Source: Augochlora pura
Lineage: Eukaryota; Arthropoda; Insecta; Hymenoptera; Halictidae
Reading direction: 5' to 3'
NCBI RefSeq assembly: GCF_028453695.1
Contig: NC_135781.1
Coordinates: 16,677,640-16,741,639 of the forward strand
Length of the DNA stretch: 64,000 bases
Positions 44,750-56,900 of this stretch are shown piece by piece. The notes beneath the pieces were generated by a model. The model was given only the letters and a program-made list of their open reading frames with translations, was not told the origin of the DNA and did not search any database. The position numbers and the translations under genes are program-made. Each line of letters opens with the position of its first letter. Within the stretch, counting starts at the first letter, position 1.

Positions 44750-45638
44750 TTAACCTCTTCGGGGATACTTCCACGTATGCTTTTTTAAAATTAAGATTAT
44801 TCTAAGTGTATAGGAAATGATAAACAGTTGAAAAACTACTCGCTACAGAATTCCTCAGAAATACCAACAAAACCTCATTAAATGAAATAAGATGGATGAT
44901 AAATAAAAAAGAAACAATTAAATAGATTGTTGCCCACTATAAAAATTCATCTCTATACGGTCCCGAAAGGATACATGCCGCCGTCCCCATAAACGAGGTA
45001 CGCTCGGACTCGGGTTCCGAGAAATCGGTCGCCCCCTTGGGCCATCGGGACCGTCACCAGGCCAAGAGCCATAAAACCGCGGAGGGCCATTCGGGCCCAC
45101 GTCCTCACGCTGCTTTGGGGTAACGTCGCTTCGAGATTTCCAGCCGTTTTCGGCATTTCTGTGAATTTTACAACATTGACTTGAGGGTGGGCTTTCGTCC
45201 ACCGCCGAGGAGGGGATTTTCGAGAAGATCCTCCTCCCTCCAGTCAATCAGCAAATGGGGATGATGTTTCTCCCAAATGGGGCCTTAGCGAGGCATTTCG
45301 CGAGGTGATAAAAGACCGTACTCCGAAGCAGTGAGGGCCTACTGCATAAGGCATAATACAACATAAGACATAACGCATGAGATTCCAACGAGCTATCGAC
45401 TAACATAAGATTCGAACGAGCTACCTGCTAACATAGAAGCGAAACGGCTATCGGTCAAACATAATCCAACCGACCACAGGATTGCTACGACCACTGTAAT
45501 TCATTGAAATAGTCGCGCAATGTTAAATCGGCCGGCGACAAGTGGGGGATAGAAAAGTGTTCAATAAATTAGATTATTTAAACCGAATGAGTTTTCAATA
45601 TCCTCGGCACGACACACAACAATTCCTGAAGAGATTAA
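44750..45638 (+). mobile_element. TTAA-bounded MITE split by an LTR-like insertion
   Basis: The left part, 44750..44953, matches the reverse complement of the 29882..30109 element. The match stops at 44953 and resumes at 45627 with TGAAGAGATTAA, the expected last 12 bases of the element, ending in TTAA at 45635-45638. The unit without the insert would be about 216 bp. The 29.9-kb sibling gives the sequence before insertion, so both junctions are defined to the base. Confidence 0.85.
44954..45621 (+). mobile_element. Solo LTR-like insert (668 bp)
   Basis: This GC-rich block interrupts the MITE at 44750. Flanks are ATCTC (44949-44953) and ATTCC (45622-45626), each one change from ATCCC in the sibling MITE, so a 5-bp target duplication is inferred. 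It ends CACACAACA, and it starts TATACGG, which would be TGT with one G-to-A change, fitting TGT...ACA LTR borders. An ATAAAAG TATA-like word at 45309 and an AATAAA at 45563 fit LTR promoter and polyadenylation signals. No primer-binding site or coding follows, so it would be a solo LTR. The orientation and the BEL/Pao-or-Gypsy class are inferred from these signals. The 109-codon minus-strand frame inside is chance. Confidence 0.65.
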
Positions 45639-45689
45639 TAATTAATAATACAATAGAGTATAATATATTTTAATATACGAAATATCAGT

Positions 45690-45920
45690 AAAAATCTCTA
45701 TAGTGGCGCGTCGTTCAGAAGATGACATTCGCAAAGCCACTATAGTGGCACGATGTTCCTAAAAGACTAAGACCAATGATTTTCTCAGTTGGAAATGAAA
45801 AATAAATACACGTAGGAAATTAAAAATCCACATAGTTATTAACCTTATAACTTATATATTATAAAGGTAATTTTTAGAGTAAGTCTTTTAATTCCGCAGG
45901 TGTGATCGTTTAAGTGTTAA
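45690..45920. mobile_element. Partial TTAA element with CACTATAGTG palindromes
   Basis: The right end (TTAA 45917-45920) reads inward as TTAACACTTAAACGATCACA, related to the ends of the 49735 element. The perfect palindrome GCCACTATAGTGGC lies at 45736-45749, with a half site CTATAGTGGCGCG at about 45702. The left end is not recognisable; it may be lost near the MITE end at 45638. Confidence 0.4.
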
Positions 45921-48900
45921 TTAGAAGTTGAAGATGTTTTTAATGTAGTCGTCGATAGTTGTTCCTGAATGATGCTCGCGAGTATGAATCTCATGGCGAT
46001 AGACTCTTTCGAACCTAACTCCAGCTGGATTAATAGCGATAGCTATTCAGGCGGAAGGCATTCGAGAGTTTATCTGTGCTTACTAGAGAGCATTCTATTC
46101 CCAAGAGACATTCTCTCGCATCGACATGTTGTATTACCTCCGCGATGACCATCTGTTGCCTGCAATCTCACTGACACACAAAAAGTTACCCAGCAACTAA
46201 AACGCATGCGACGATCAGTTTATCTACTTGCTTAATTTTCGTATCTTCAATTCGTGTTTGCAAATGAGACGATAAAATGAAAGCTGAAAAGTGGTTTAAT
46301 TTGGATTCCTTCAAAATAGATCTGCAAGATTTTTAAATAATAGGTCACTCTGTATATGTGCTTCGACTCTAAAGTGAGTAATTAAAACTCTCGACAATAT
46401 AGAGCTCTTCTGACGTAATAAAATTACTTCTTTACCGTGTGAAATAATAACTAATGGATAAAGAATTAACTGAACCCATTATGAAGTGAAAGAAAGTTAA
46501 ATATAAAGAGGAAAATGATTTATGGATCTCGGCGACCAAGAAAGACAATTCCTCTTTCATATTTTAAACCGTACTTCATGAATTTACATTATTACAATGA
46601 GCTCACATTCTGCTTTGTGTAGTAGGAACTTATTTTATACGCAATCTTGTTAATTAACATTATGAGTAGAACATCATACACATGTAAATAAGAGTTTATC
46701 GTTGTGGTGTCTAAAGAATCGTGGAGTGAAGAAAGAGAACGTCGGTGGACCGTCGCACAGTGGTTTTATAACTGGTTTATAGAATTCAGTTGTTATAACT
46801 TTTGAATCATTAGAGATATTTAATGTAATTTTCATAGTGATAATGAAATGTTTACTAAAAATAATTAAAATATAGTAATGTTTAGCTGCTGATAAATAAA
46901 TACTTTTTGAATTTGTTGAACAATAAATTTCAATAAACTATCATTGCTATATTCCATTTGTAAAAAATTGTTTAAATGTAATTATACAAACTATTTTTTA
47001 CTTTTTAAATATATGTTTCACATTTATATTTTATACGTGTAACGTTTCATGGAATACTCACGACGCGGTCGTTTTTAAACAATTATAACTATCAAAATAC
47101 TTTCAGGGACATGATATTTTCAAAGTTATTTACAGCAATCTGTATAGAAAATATCATTTTTCATTATAAATCGAAGATCTATAGTTGGATCAAAAGTTAT
47201 CCTTTGTCAAATATGGGGTGGTAATTTTTTAAATTTGTCACGTATTGAGCAGTGTTACTTTTTTAGATATTGTTCTTAGTGAAGATTAAAAAAATATATG
47301 ATTTCTTATTAGGAAGGTACGATTTTTATAATATAAAAAGACTAAGCAACAATATCGAACACAATAAGCAGGACATCTCGAAGAAGCTGAAGAGTCCCGT
47401 CAGACGAAATATTCTACTCTCAAAACGCTGAACTCTAAATATTCGTGATTATTAAAGTATTGATAAAGTACTGCCTTAGACAGGGATAAGTGTAAGGACA
47501 TATACAAATCGGGACGGTTTTAGGTACTAGCGGGAAAGGAATCCATTCGCTGGTGATTGGCGGAGGTAGTCGCCACAAATTTATTAATTTCATAGGTTCA
47601 TAGACTTTAGTAAGGCAACAAAAATCGAATAATTAACAATTCGGAGAAGTTGACCTTTTCGTCAAAAGTCACTGAAATCTCGAAACCGGACTACTGTGCG
47701 CCGTCGCGATCCAATTTTCGCAACGGTCGTGTATTCCTCTTTCGGCGACGAGAATTTCGGTTTTCGGACACAACCATACTCTAGCTGCGGAGGTGAAGCG
47801 ACTAACTTCCCATCCCCCGAATGGTAATCGCGGATTTACCGTGAATACTATTCTCTCTCCCTCTTCTCTAATACCTCTCATAAGAAAGGAAACTCACATT
47901 CGCCCTCTAGACTTCGTACCTAACGATGCGTCGTCCCTCTTGCTTAACCTTTGACTATCTGAGCTTCCGGAAACTTAATTAAATGAGTCCCTGTGTCCGT
48001 TTGGTGGGGATCTCGGCACGTCTTCGAGCATGGCCGCTGCCGAATTCATTGCAACGTGATTCTTTCATCGATCGTATTAGATAGGATAGTAGAATATTCG
48101 CTTTGTTTCTATCAAGTAAACACAAAGCTATTTCTTTAATACTATGCCGTCAGGCGACACCACATTGGTATAATGCTCAAAGTACCGCCCCCCAATATGG
48201 CGTGGTATTCTGCTGTTATTTTGTTTATAAATACTTATTGTAAGTGTATAGTATGGATGAGAGTGTGTGGTATGTAAGAAGGAGTGTGCGGTTGTATGAA
48301 TGTATAGTAATAAGATAACATGAATGCATGGTTGTGTGCGTGAAACAAATGAATGATTGGGATTATCGATCGGGCGAGGGACAACGGAACGAGGTGGCCA
48401 CACTTCTTCGGTGACGCCACGTGGGAACAGACGTTTTGTGTATATCTTTGTTAAATAAAAGTTAATATTATTCCGTTAACCAAGTTCCTTACATTATGCC
48501 CTTTTATCATGGCAAACAAAAGAGAAGCTATGATTATTTACGATGTATAATACGATGAATTCAATGAATTCATTCATTCGATGAAAATAATAGAAAAAAC
48601 AATTATACAATAAGAAAAACCTGAAAGTGAAATGGAGTATAATAATTACATGAAAGGAGTGGATCGGCCAGACCAATTGTTTAGTCATAAATGGATATTT
48701 GTTCGATTAGAATTGCTTAATTGTTGTAGAACGCAACTATCAAGTCGGCTAACCAAGTTATCGTAAATAATTTTCTACTATTGTTTTCAATATTGTGAAT
48801 TCAATGCTTTATTTGCTTCTTGTCAATCTTCTGTGGTCTATCAGAGTCTGTCGAATGCTGAAACGAGAAATCCCGGACAGGCATTTCGTAAATTACATTT

Positions 48901-49734
48901 TGACACACGTGTTCTTTGATTACATTCTCCCTTGTATGCTACCGTCGTGTTACTGCCTTTTTCAACATAATTTATGTTATTTAATTTATGTTAATTTTTG
49001 GTAATTTATGTTAATTACCATAACGCGTCGAAAATGTTCCTTTCCGCTTTCTTTCTTTCAATTTCCGCCAAACTTGCCTATTGAACTATATTACCAAAAC
49101 CATTGCACATTATTTGAGATAAAAGTGTTATCTGCCAAGCTATTTTCTGGTTTAGGCAAACAAAGTGAAATTAGTTGGGTTTTAGAACGCGTAACTTCAA
49201 GAATCGCCGAAAACCGCACGAACTTTCTGGCCAACCTAATACATATGTACACACACCCCATGCAATTCATATTTGCTTCGCATATTCGCGTTCACGAAGT
49301 TCGCGTCGAGCTAGTCAAGACACAAAGCGTAAACAATTTCTATCGGAATAGTTAAAGCGTGTACAGTACGCGAAATAAATGAACGCGCGCTGTACAATTT
49401 TTCGTACGCGTAAATATGTTACGAGAGGTTCCGGTGTTTGTAGTAATATATTCTCCTTAAAATCACAGCACCTCGTAATTATAGCCAACTAGAATTAATA
49501 TAATACTTCAGAAAGAAGATACTGAACCGTGGTTAGAACGAACGATTCGAGCGCTGTGTTGCAGAAGCGTATGTTTCACGTGTAAAAGGATGAAATTCGA
49601 GATTTACCGAGAGAAGAAACGGACAAATGTGTAAAGAACAAGAAGGACAAACTCAATTGTTTTTTTATTTACTCAATTATTCTATTATTCTTTATCCTAT
49701 TTAATTCTTTTCGTTGTATTACAGGTTATGCATG
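45921..49734. other. Unassigned DNA
   Basis: No gene is seen. A stretch at about 48145-48495 has TG-rich sequence, an AATAAA at 48454-48459 and ends CCTTACA, which resembles an LTR, but I could not define edges. An 18-base word, TTTGAGATAAAAGTGTTA, at 49113-49130 recurs at 49804-49821. Confidence 0.4.
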
Positions 49735-50023
49735 TTAACACTTTAACCCCGATCGGTAACTTGTAAATCTGTCGCCATGGTAACAAATAATTTGTTATCA
49801 ATTTTTGAGATAAAAGTGTTAGATTGCACCCACTCTAAGTTCCCATATTGTTATATAATTTTTTAAATATGAGATACCTATCGCGATGAATAAAATAAAT
49901 ATAATAGATAAAATATGTATTGTTTAATGGCAATATTATGTAAATATGAAAATATTGTTGAGTATAATTACCCTATAATAACATAAACGTTTATGGCTAA
50001 ATGACAGATCGGTTTAGTGTTAA
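49735..50023. mobile_element. TTAA-bounded MITE
   Basis: A 289-bp AT-rich element. The left end is TTAACACTTTAACCCCGATC and the right end, read inward, is TTAACACTAAACCGATC; the match holds with small gaps. An alternative left edge is the TTAA at 49743. No coding is present. Confidence 0.6.
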
Positions 50024-52222
50024 AATTGAAATCGTCACGAAGGCATTAAAAGAAATTGCGAAAAATTGCTCAGTGATCAATTGATTTAAAGTAATTCTTC
50101 CAATAAGCTATAAGATATATTTAGATAGTTATTTGTATCACGCAATGTGAAAGAATTTCGCTCGAATCTAATGATTAGATCTCTAATTCGTACCAATCTT
50201 CAGGACAAATAAAAATTTATTTCATCGATTGAAAGGAACAGGGACTTGCATAAGTGTTTTCTTTGAATAATTTTAATAAATCAGAAATGATATAACAGAA
50301 TCTTTCGAAAAACCTAAAGCAGAGTTGTCTGCAGTGAAATCTCGTCGGAAGAGCTTGATGGGACATTTGATGCAACGAAGGATGAAAATAAAATCGGTAA
50401 ACCCTATTAGGTTGTATCGTAGCAGCACGTAAGTTCACAGGGGACCAGGATACCTCGGAAAGATTCGGATAGGTTTCATATCGTTAGAACGTAATCCATT
50501 GAATTGATCGTCACAGTGGTTATAATTATCGCGAACAAATGAAATTATTGCCGCATCCGGACGTTAATTACCGTAAATTGATGGAATTCCGCTCCGGTAA
50601 CACGTTTAACGGGCGGCGGCCGCGGTTAAAACGAGCCATGCACATTTTGACCACGAAAGTTCGTAATTGCGTCCGACAAGTTAATTACCACGGTAATGAG
50701 CGGGTGAAACGATATCTCGCGGCTACAACGAAATAAAGACCAGTCGATCAATGCCTTGGACAGGGGCACGTTCGAGAGCGATCCCTCTTTCGCGGCCCGT
50801 TACACGTCGGCCGCCGACCGTTTTCTCACCTATCGGGAACGGGAAATTGTGGAAATAAGAATTCCGAATGCCTCGCGCCGTGTCGAACGAGCAGGAATGC
50901 TCATATTCAGACGTATCGAGAATAGCATCTGTCCGATACTTGAATGCGACGCTGGCTTGGAATTCAATGCAGTTTCTACGTGAATGATCGATGTTCCGCT
51001 AAAGAAATCGGCCCCTCTACCGAACGTAGAGTAGATATATTGATGTATTAACCTTTGTGCGCCGCACGCTTCAATTTCATCCGCAACACCAATTTTTAAA
51101 CGGATCTTTTGCTATTGGCATCAATTACGTTCTTCCGCTATAGAAAGCGATATAAACGATAATTCGAGCTCAATTTTTGCTTATGCACGGCAAACAAAAA
51201 CGCGTGCGACGGGAAAATTAAATCTTTGCGGTTGCATGTCAATCCTCAGTCATCAGAGCTATTTATACTGCAGAGCTTTATTATACTGCAGATATTGTGC
51301 ATTTATGATGAATGCGAGTAAGCCCAACTAGAAATATTAAAAAGCGTGCAAGAATTTAAAAAAGTGTTAATACATTACTATCGCTTTAATGAAAGTCTTA
51401 ATGAAAGGAGAATGTTTTCGAGTGGTTCTTGTACTTTATAGCAGATGCATTGTTTGTTGGTTCCTTTGAGATATTAAGTATTGAAACCTTTAAAAATATT
51501 CAAATACGTTTTAAATGCGAGGAAGATGGAAACAATTTTACCGGAAGATAATAACTCCGTTGTGTAGAATGAAATTTTTCATATGAGGTTTCGTATAGGA
51601 GTAAATCGAGTTTCGAAATTCGTCGAGCACGCATGCATCGGTATACAGGCGAAGTAGAAATGGTAAGTCATGCACAGACATGTCAGCTGTCACCTATTCA
51701 ACGGCACGTGCACCTTACAAATTTTTACACTGGGTTTCCTCGGAAACGAAATCTCATATGTTTTAAATTTTATTTTATATTTCTAGCTTATTTTATCGTA
51801 CGATATTATTGCGCGAATGCACAAGTGACATTAAAACATCTAAATATGTTACACTATTATTCTTTCCATTTATTGTTATCGAACGGATATAAAACTGTAA
51901 TGTCATCAAATATTGTGAACATAAAAATATTATTATTAGGAGATTATTGTTATTCACAAAATTTATTAATAAAACATGAAAATTTCTGCTATTCCATACA
52001 AAGCTTTACAAGAATGTGGTCGTGAACGAATGATTGTATGAGACAAAATAATGGAAGACAAACTACATTTTTTAAATAAATTCAGGCGAACTTAATTTTC
52101 ATTAACAGAGTTAATATTTCTTTTCTACATTTAATTAAATTTACATTTACGCTATGAATAAACACATTGCGGACCTATGGGGATGAAATGTACGCTTTGT
52201 TAACGAGTATAACGATGCGCCG
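50024..52222. other. Unassigned DNA, one doubtful TTAA element
   Basis: A possible element runs from TTAACCTTTGTGCGCCGCAC (51048) to TTAA at 51218-51221, whose inward sequence TTAATTTTCCCGTCGCACGC is partly similar, but the match is poor. A 130-codon frame at 51633..52025 is unrecognised. Confidence 0.4.
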
Positions 52223-52224
52223 TA

Positions 52225-53431
52225 CACAGGATGTCCTGTAACTGTTGATACAACCAGCAAAGGGGATGAGTCTATATGCAAAAATAAGACGAAAAGAAAA
52301 AGGAAAAGAATAACATTTCTTATTTTAATACTATTTATATATTATTTAATATGAGGGTGTCTCATATGTTTCTTCCGCTTCTAATATATGTGAAATCAAT
52401 AGACGATATTTGTTGCTTATGGTTGATTTATTGTGTTATATATGAACCGTTAGCTCTATTATCTTCTTCCATCTTTCAAGAAACGTCCTTATGCCCTCTT
52501 CCAAAAGGATTAAGAGTTACTTGTAAAATATTCATCGCGGTGCGTTTTTATTTCTCTTTCGGATTTCTGACATTTATCACAGAGAGAATTTTTTAACGAG
52601 AGAAACGAGTAATAATCGGATAGGGCAAAGTCTGGGGAGTACGAAAAGTCCCAATCAAACTGTAAGAGTTTCTGTCTTACAGCCAACGCAACACGCGGTC
52701 TTGCTTTGTCGCGATGAAAGACGACACCTTAACGACATATTAATCGACGGTTCGCCAATTCTGCCCGATTTTCGGCTATAGCGCCCTTCAATTTATCGAG
52801 TTGAGTTTTTGCAGAATTTGATCGTTTCACCTTGTGGAAGGAGCTCGTAGTACGGTACACCTGTCTAGTCCCATCATATGCACAAAAGAACTTTCTTCGG
52901 ATGAAGTTCTGGCTTCGCAACAGTTTAAAGTCGATTTTCCTTCGACCAAGTGCGTTTTCGATGCACATTTTCAAATAAAATGCTAGTCTTGTCTCCAGTA
53001 ACAAGTCTCCTATAAGGTCGGTCTCCGTCAATTGGTTTGGAACCCAAACTTCACACCAGTTCACACATTCTATCTTGATTAAATAATCATGTACCGTTGT
53101 CCTGGGAATGTTAGTGGCATCCACTATCTCGCGCACACTATACCTCGGATTTTCATCGAGCGTACTACCGAGGTTATACATAGCGTGGTGCCGAAGAAAC
53201 TTACGAAGCCCTAATGCAACGGAATAGAAATCAAGTGACGTGTCTGATCATAACGTACTGATTCTACTTCGTATCATATTACAAGTCATCCAAACTCGAC
53301 ATATATTTCAATTCAGTTTTTTCGAAAACGGAGCCTCAAGTAGAAAAATGTTATTCCTTTTGTTCGACTTATTGTTGCACGTAGAATCATCCCTATTCAA
53401 CTGCACCGCCAGTAACCCGACACCCTGTGTG
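52225..53431 (-). mobile_element. Mariner-type transposon, about 1.2 kb
   Basis: The element is flanked by TA (52223-52224 and 53432-53433). It has inverted ends of about 85 bp: one reads CACAGGATGTCCTGTAACTG and the other, inward, CACACAGGGTGTCGGGTTAC. Further in, GGGATGA(T/G)TCTA, TGCAA(A/C)AATAAG and GAATAACATTT are shared in the same order. A decayed transposase lies between on the minus strand. The total length is close to the usual 1.3 kb of mariners. Confidence 0.85.
52430..53200 (-). pseudogene. Mariner transposase, inactive
   Basis: The minus-strand frame 53181..52729 starts in the N-terminal helix-turn-helix region (NPRYSVREIVDATNIPRTTV) and continues with VWVPNQLTE, the mariner WVPHEL motif. 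After a frame change the line reads TGDKTSILFENVHRKRTWSK, which fits the block around the first catalytic aspartate (TGDEKW in intact copies), then PELHPKKVLLCI, then QLDKLKGAIAENRAELANRR. GVVFHRDKARP follows, matching HxDNARPH with the second aspartate, then YSPDF with the third. A C-terminal LLEEGIRTFLERWKKIIE lies near 52430-52500. At least two frameshifts and several stops make it non-functional. All three catalytic aspartates are still recognisable, so decay is moderate. Confidence 0.85.
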
Positions 53432-53594
53432 TATCAATAGTTTGGCGCGAGAGAGCGCGTGGCAATTAGATAATTTAATTAATTAATTTAATTGAGTTTT
53501 TAAATAATTTTCTAGAGCTGCTAGGTATCAGAAGGATTTATTCGATTATAGATCATCGATTCTGAATTTACCTCGCGTCAAAATTACATCGTAC

Positions 53595-53923
53595 TTAACC
53601 ACTTCGGTACGAGCGTCGACTATAGTCGACGGCCACCGATGAACACGCACAGCCGAGTGTCGACTATAGTCGACGGCCGTGATATGAACGCACACGGCCG
53701 AGCAGCGACTATAGTCGACTATAGTCGACTGCCAAGAACTTTTGCCTTATCTCTACAAATGCAGTGTTTACGTCCAGAAATACACATAAATAAGCTTTTC
53801 TCGTCAAAGATCTGTAAAAGAGCAAAACGGATTCACTGTCGATGCACGAAGTAGCATGCGCATGGTGAGTGCCGGCTGTGGGCACAGTTTCGTGGCCGAT
53901 GCGCGCCGTACCGAAGTGGTTAA
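53595..53923. mobile_element. TTAA-bounded MITE with repeated 16-bp palindromes
   Basis: A 329-bp element with ends TTAACCACTTCGGTACGAGC and, read inward from the right, TTAACCACTTCGGTACGGCG; the first 17 bases are identical. It is asymmetric: palindromes occur only near the left end. The interior has no coding capacity. The insertion is in AT-rich DNA 160 bp from the mariner. Confidence 0.9.
53615..53729. repeat. Four GTCGACTATAGTCGAC palindromes on a 44-bp tandem
   Basis: The perfect 16-bp palindrome GTCGACTATAGTCGAC is at 53615-53630, 53659-53674 and 53714-53729. A copy with its outer pairs broken (CGACTATAGTCG) is at 53706-53717 and overlaps the last. Centre spacings are 44, 45 and 10 bp. 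The tandem unit also carries ATGAACACGCACAGCC-like sequence. Confidence 0.95.
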
Positions 53924-56900
53924 TAGTCTCGGGTAGTTTTTCATGGGAAAAAATCTCGCCGCTAAAGCGATTTTGCGTTAATCTCTATCGATCGACCATT
54001 GCCTTAATTCCGCAGTATACCTGGTGGGGGATTGGGAATTTTGTGTTGGAGTTTTCATTGTATAAAGCACCCGCGACTCCGAGCCGGATAAAACGCACGA
54101 TCGTCCCGATAAAGCTCCGCCGCGGAATGGAACAATATTTTCGACGGGTAAATTTCTCTCCGGGTGCGCGTCCCACTCCCGATTATTTCAGGGGAAAAAA
54201 ATGGGTGGCGTGTCGTTAGTTAATTTTCTCATTGTGGTGCCGCGAGCCATTAATTTGACAGTTTGAATAAAATATACGGATCCTTCGGCGTGACAGACTC
54301 GACCGAAAAACACGAGCTCTCCGCGCAGGCCCGGAATTAAAAGAACACTTTAAAATATGCACGCGACAACGGAAACGAACGTAATTTGATGGAAACGAAG
54401 TAAATTATGCACCGGCGGTCCATTTATCGTGCGCGCTCTGTTGTCCAAAAGAACAAAAATGATGTGAATTCAAAAGCGAAAATGCTGGCCGTTTAATTAA
54501 ATTCTACGAAAACGGGCTGGAATAAATAATAAGCAAAAGATTTATATCACTGCATCCGTCGTTCATTCCTGCTATGCTGGCTACAATTGAAAAATTTTTC
54601 GATAGGTAGCTTTCATAATTCGAAAGTCTCCATTTTCTTTCATAACTTGCAGGTTTTGTTTCTCGATTATTTCCCGATCTTTCGAATTGTAACCATCCTT
54701 AGAGTGAAAACAGCTGTTAATCTATTTCTTACTATGCACCTTTAAAACTGCTACAAATACAAAAAATAGTAATAATAAAAATTAAACGATGCTTTGTGTT
54801 TCGACGTCGCTAAGATAGCTGTCGTCCATGAGAACACGCATACCCGGCATGTGAAAGTCAAATTTACTTTCTGCCATTATGCAAACAGATTCCGCAGCAC
54901 CCGAGCGCTATGAGCAGCTAGGACAAAGCTAGAAGTATCATTCCGCCATCGGCGTTCATGAAACTGTAAACGTGCAACAGTGTGCACAAAACAGCCGTAC
55001 CGGTAAACTTCTCCGAGCAAGCGGCTTATGCGGAATCCCATCAAAAATTTGTGGTTTAGCCGACAGAACAAGAACGAAAAAACGGGACACCGAACGAAAA
55101 CGCCCTCGCACAGTAGTTCAATGCCGATAGCTATACAATAACGCTTTATAGTTCCATCTGCGTCGATTCTTTACCACGGCGTACAATGCTCGGGCGACCA
55201 CCGTTGACCCATTTATTCCACACAAAGGAGCCACCGTAATCGACGCTCAATCCCTTCAGAAGTGCCGTCGCGATTACAGCGGGGATTCGTTTGCGAGGTT
55301 CTTGCGCGTTTCATGAAACTCGGCACCCTCATCTCGACTGCCTAATCTATTGTCGTTGCGAAGTTGACACAATTGTACGTCAAACGCAATTTGCATTTTA
55401 AATACTTAGAGATCTGGTGCACAAACTGAAAAAAATAAATTCTCAAAAATTTCATTTATTGACAGAGTACATACATGGAGATTATATTCCACAAGTGTCC
55501 CTCAAAAGTTCAAAGTATTTGGCATGTATCTGCAGAAAACTAAAGCGTTTTTCTAGAAACTGATTAACAAGGACGAAAAGAAATTGTATAAATAATGTAT
55601 TATGCGTTTAAGCAGTTACTATATGTTTTATGAAAGTCTTTTGTAGGAAAAGTAATTTATTTTTAAAGGAATATTGTTATACTCTATAAAATATTGTTAA
55701 TTATGATACAGGTGTATTGATATCAAAATATCTATATGAAAATAAAACCGTATTTTATAAGTCCTTTGGTGAAGAGTAAAATATTATCTGTATCATGAAG
55801 AATAGTAGCACTCTGGGACGAGCCGACTTTTATATCATTTTCTGAATTTGAAGCAAAATTAATCCTGTAACAGCCACTGGAGAGTTCAGATAACGGACTT
55901 TATGTATTGCCTTACCATTGCATCAATTTGTTCGTAGAGATAGGTATATACACATAGAAAATTTCGAAATTCGAAAGTGTAGAAGAAAATAAATTTTTGA
56001 TAAATATTTGTCTCGCTAAACGTATAATTTTTCTATGTGAAATTGAAAATGCGTCAAATTGACGTGCTGCGTAAACTTAGTGTTAAGTAGATATATTAAA
56101 AAATCAAACATTTGCGATATAATTACAGTAACTTGTACACTTTTCAAATGGATCGCAACAGCTGGTTAATTAGCAAACATTTTAAAACTTATTTCCCCAA
56201 AATTCTAAAACTAAGTACGTCAACAAGTATCTTAAAACGCGCGATGTTTAAGAGAAAGTTCTTATCAGTACAAAATTCAATATCATCTAGACCCGTTTGC
56301 AAGCAACGCCATATAAGAACTTGTATAGAATTCCCTAATTTGCGAGTTTCTCGCTGAAGAACTTCTTTTTCTCAACAAAGATTCTCAGAATTCTCAATTG
56401 CTGAAACTTCTTTTAGAAAATCTCGTGCGAACCGGAATTAAAATCGGGTAGTTTGAAAATTATAAGCGCGTCGAAGCACCAACGCAACGCCGTTCAATTA
56501 ATACCTAGAATCTGAGGCGGAAACTTTGAAGTCTGTGAATAAACCACTCCGAAAGGTAAATCGAAGTTATCTCGACGAGATTCCGGAAAGCTTCGGCCAT
56601 GAAAAAGATAAACGAAACAATTCCACCGAGGAACGTCCCTCTTCCTAGCTTGATCCGCTCGGATCGTCGAACGCTGGAGGTCCCGGCGTGACGTTTCCCC
56701 TATCCATTGTTGTTTCATAATGCTCATTGTCTGTCAGAGTGCGCGACAACGAGGATAATGAACACGAGATTGTATCTGTGACCGTAACGTACACGTCCGT
56801 CTCCATCGTCGTGCGTGTACACCCAAAGACAAGATAATTAACGTGTCCCAACTGCGGTCCGGGATTCAATTCAAAGCGAGCGGACGTTGAAAATTGAATC

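Noticed and set aside
44918..45247. 109-codon minus-strand frame
   Set aside because: It falls across the MITE and LTR-like junction, so it cannot be a single ancestral gene.
48145..48495. LTR-like stretch (AATAAA, end CCTTACA)
   Set aside because: No start border, target duplication or second copy could be defined; only a TATGCC word recurs on both sides.
49113..49821. 18-base word TTTGAGATAAAAGTGTTA repeated 690 bp apart
   Set aside because: Flanks are unrelated and the word is AT-rich, so chance or a tiny duplication cannot be separated.
51048..51221. Possible TTAA element
   Set aside because: Left and right ends match only in scattered bases (CGCACGC), too weak to call.
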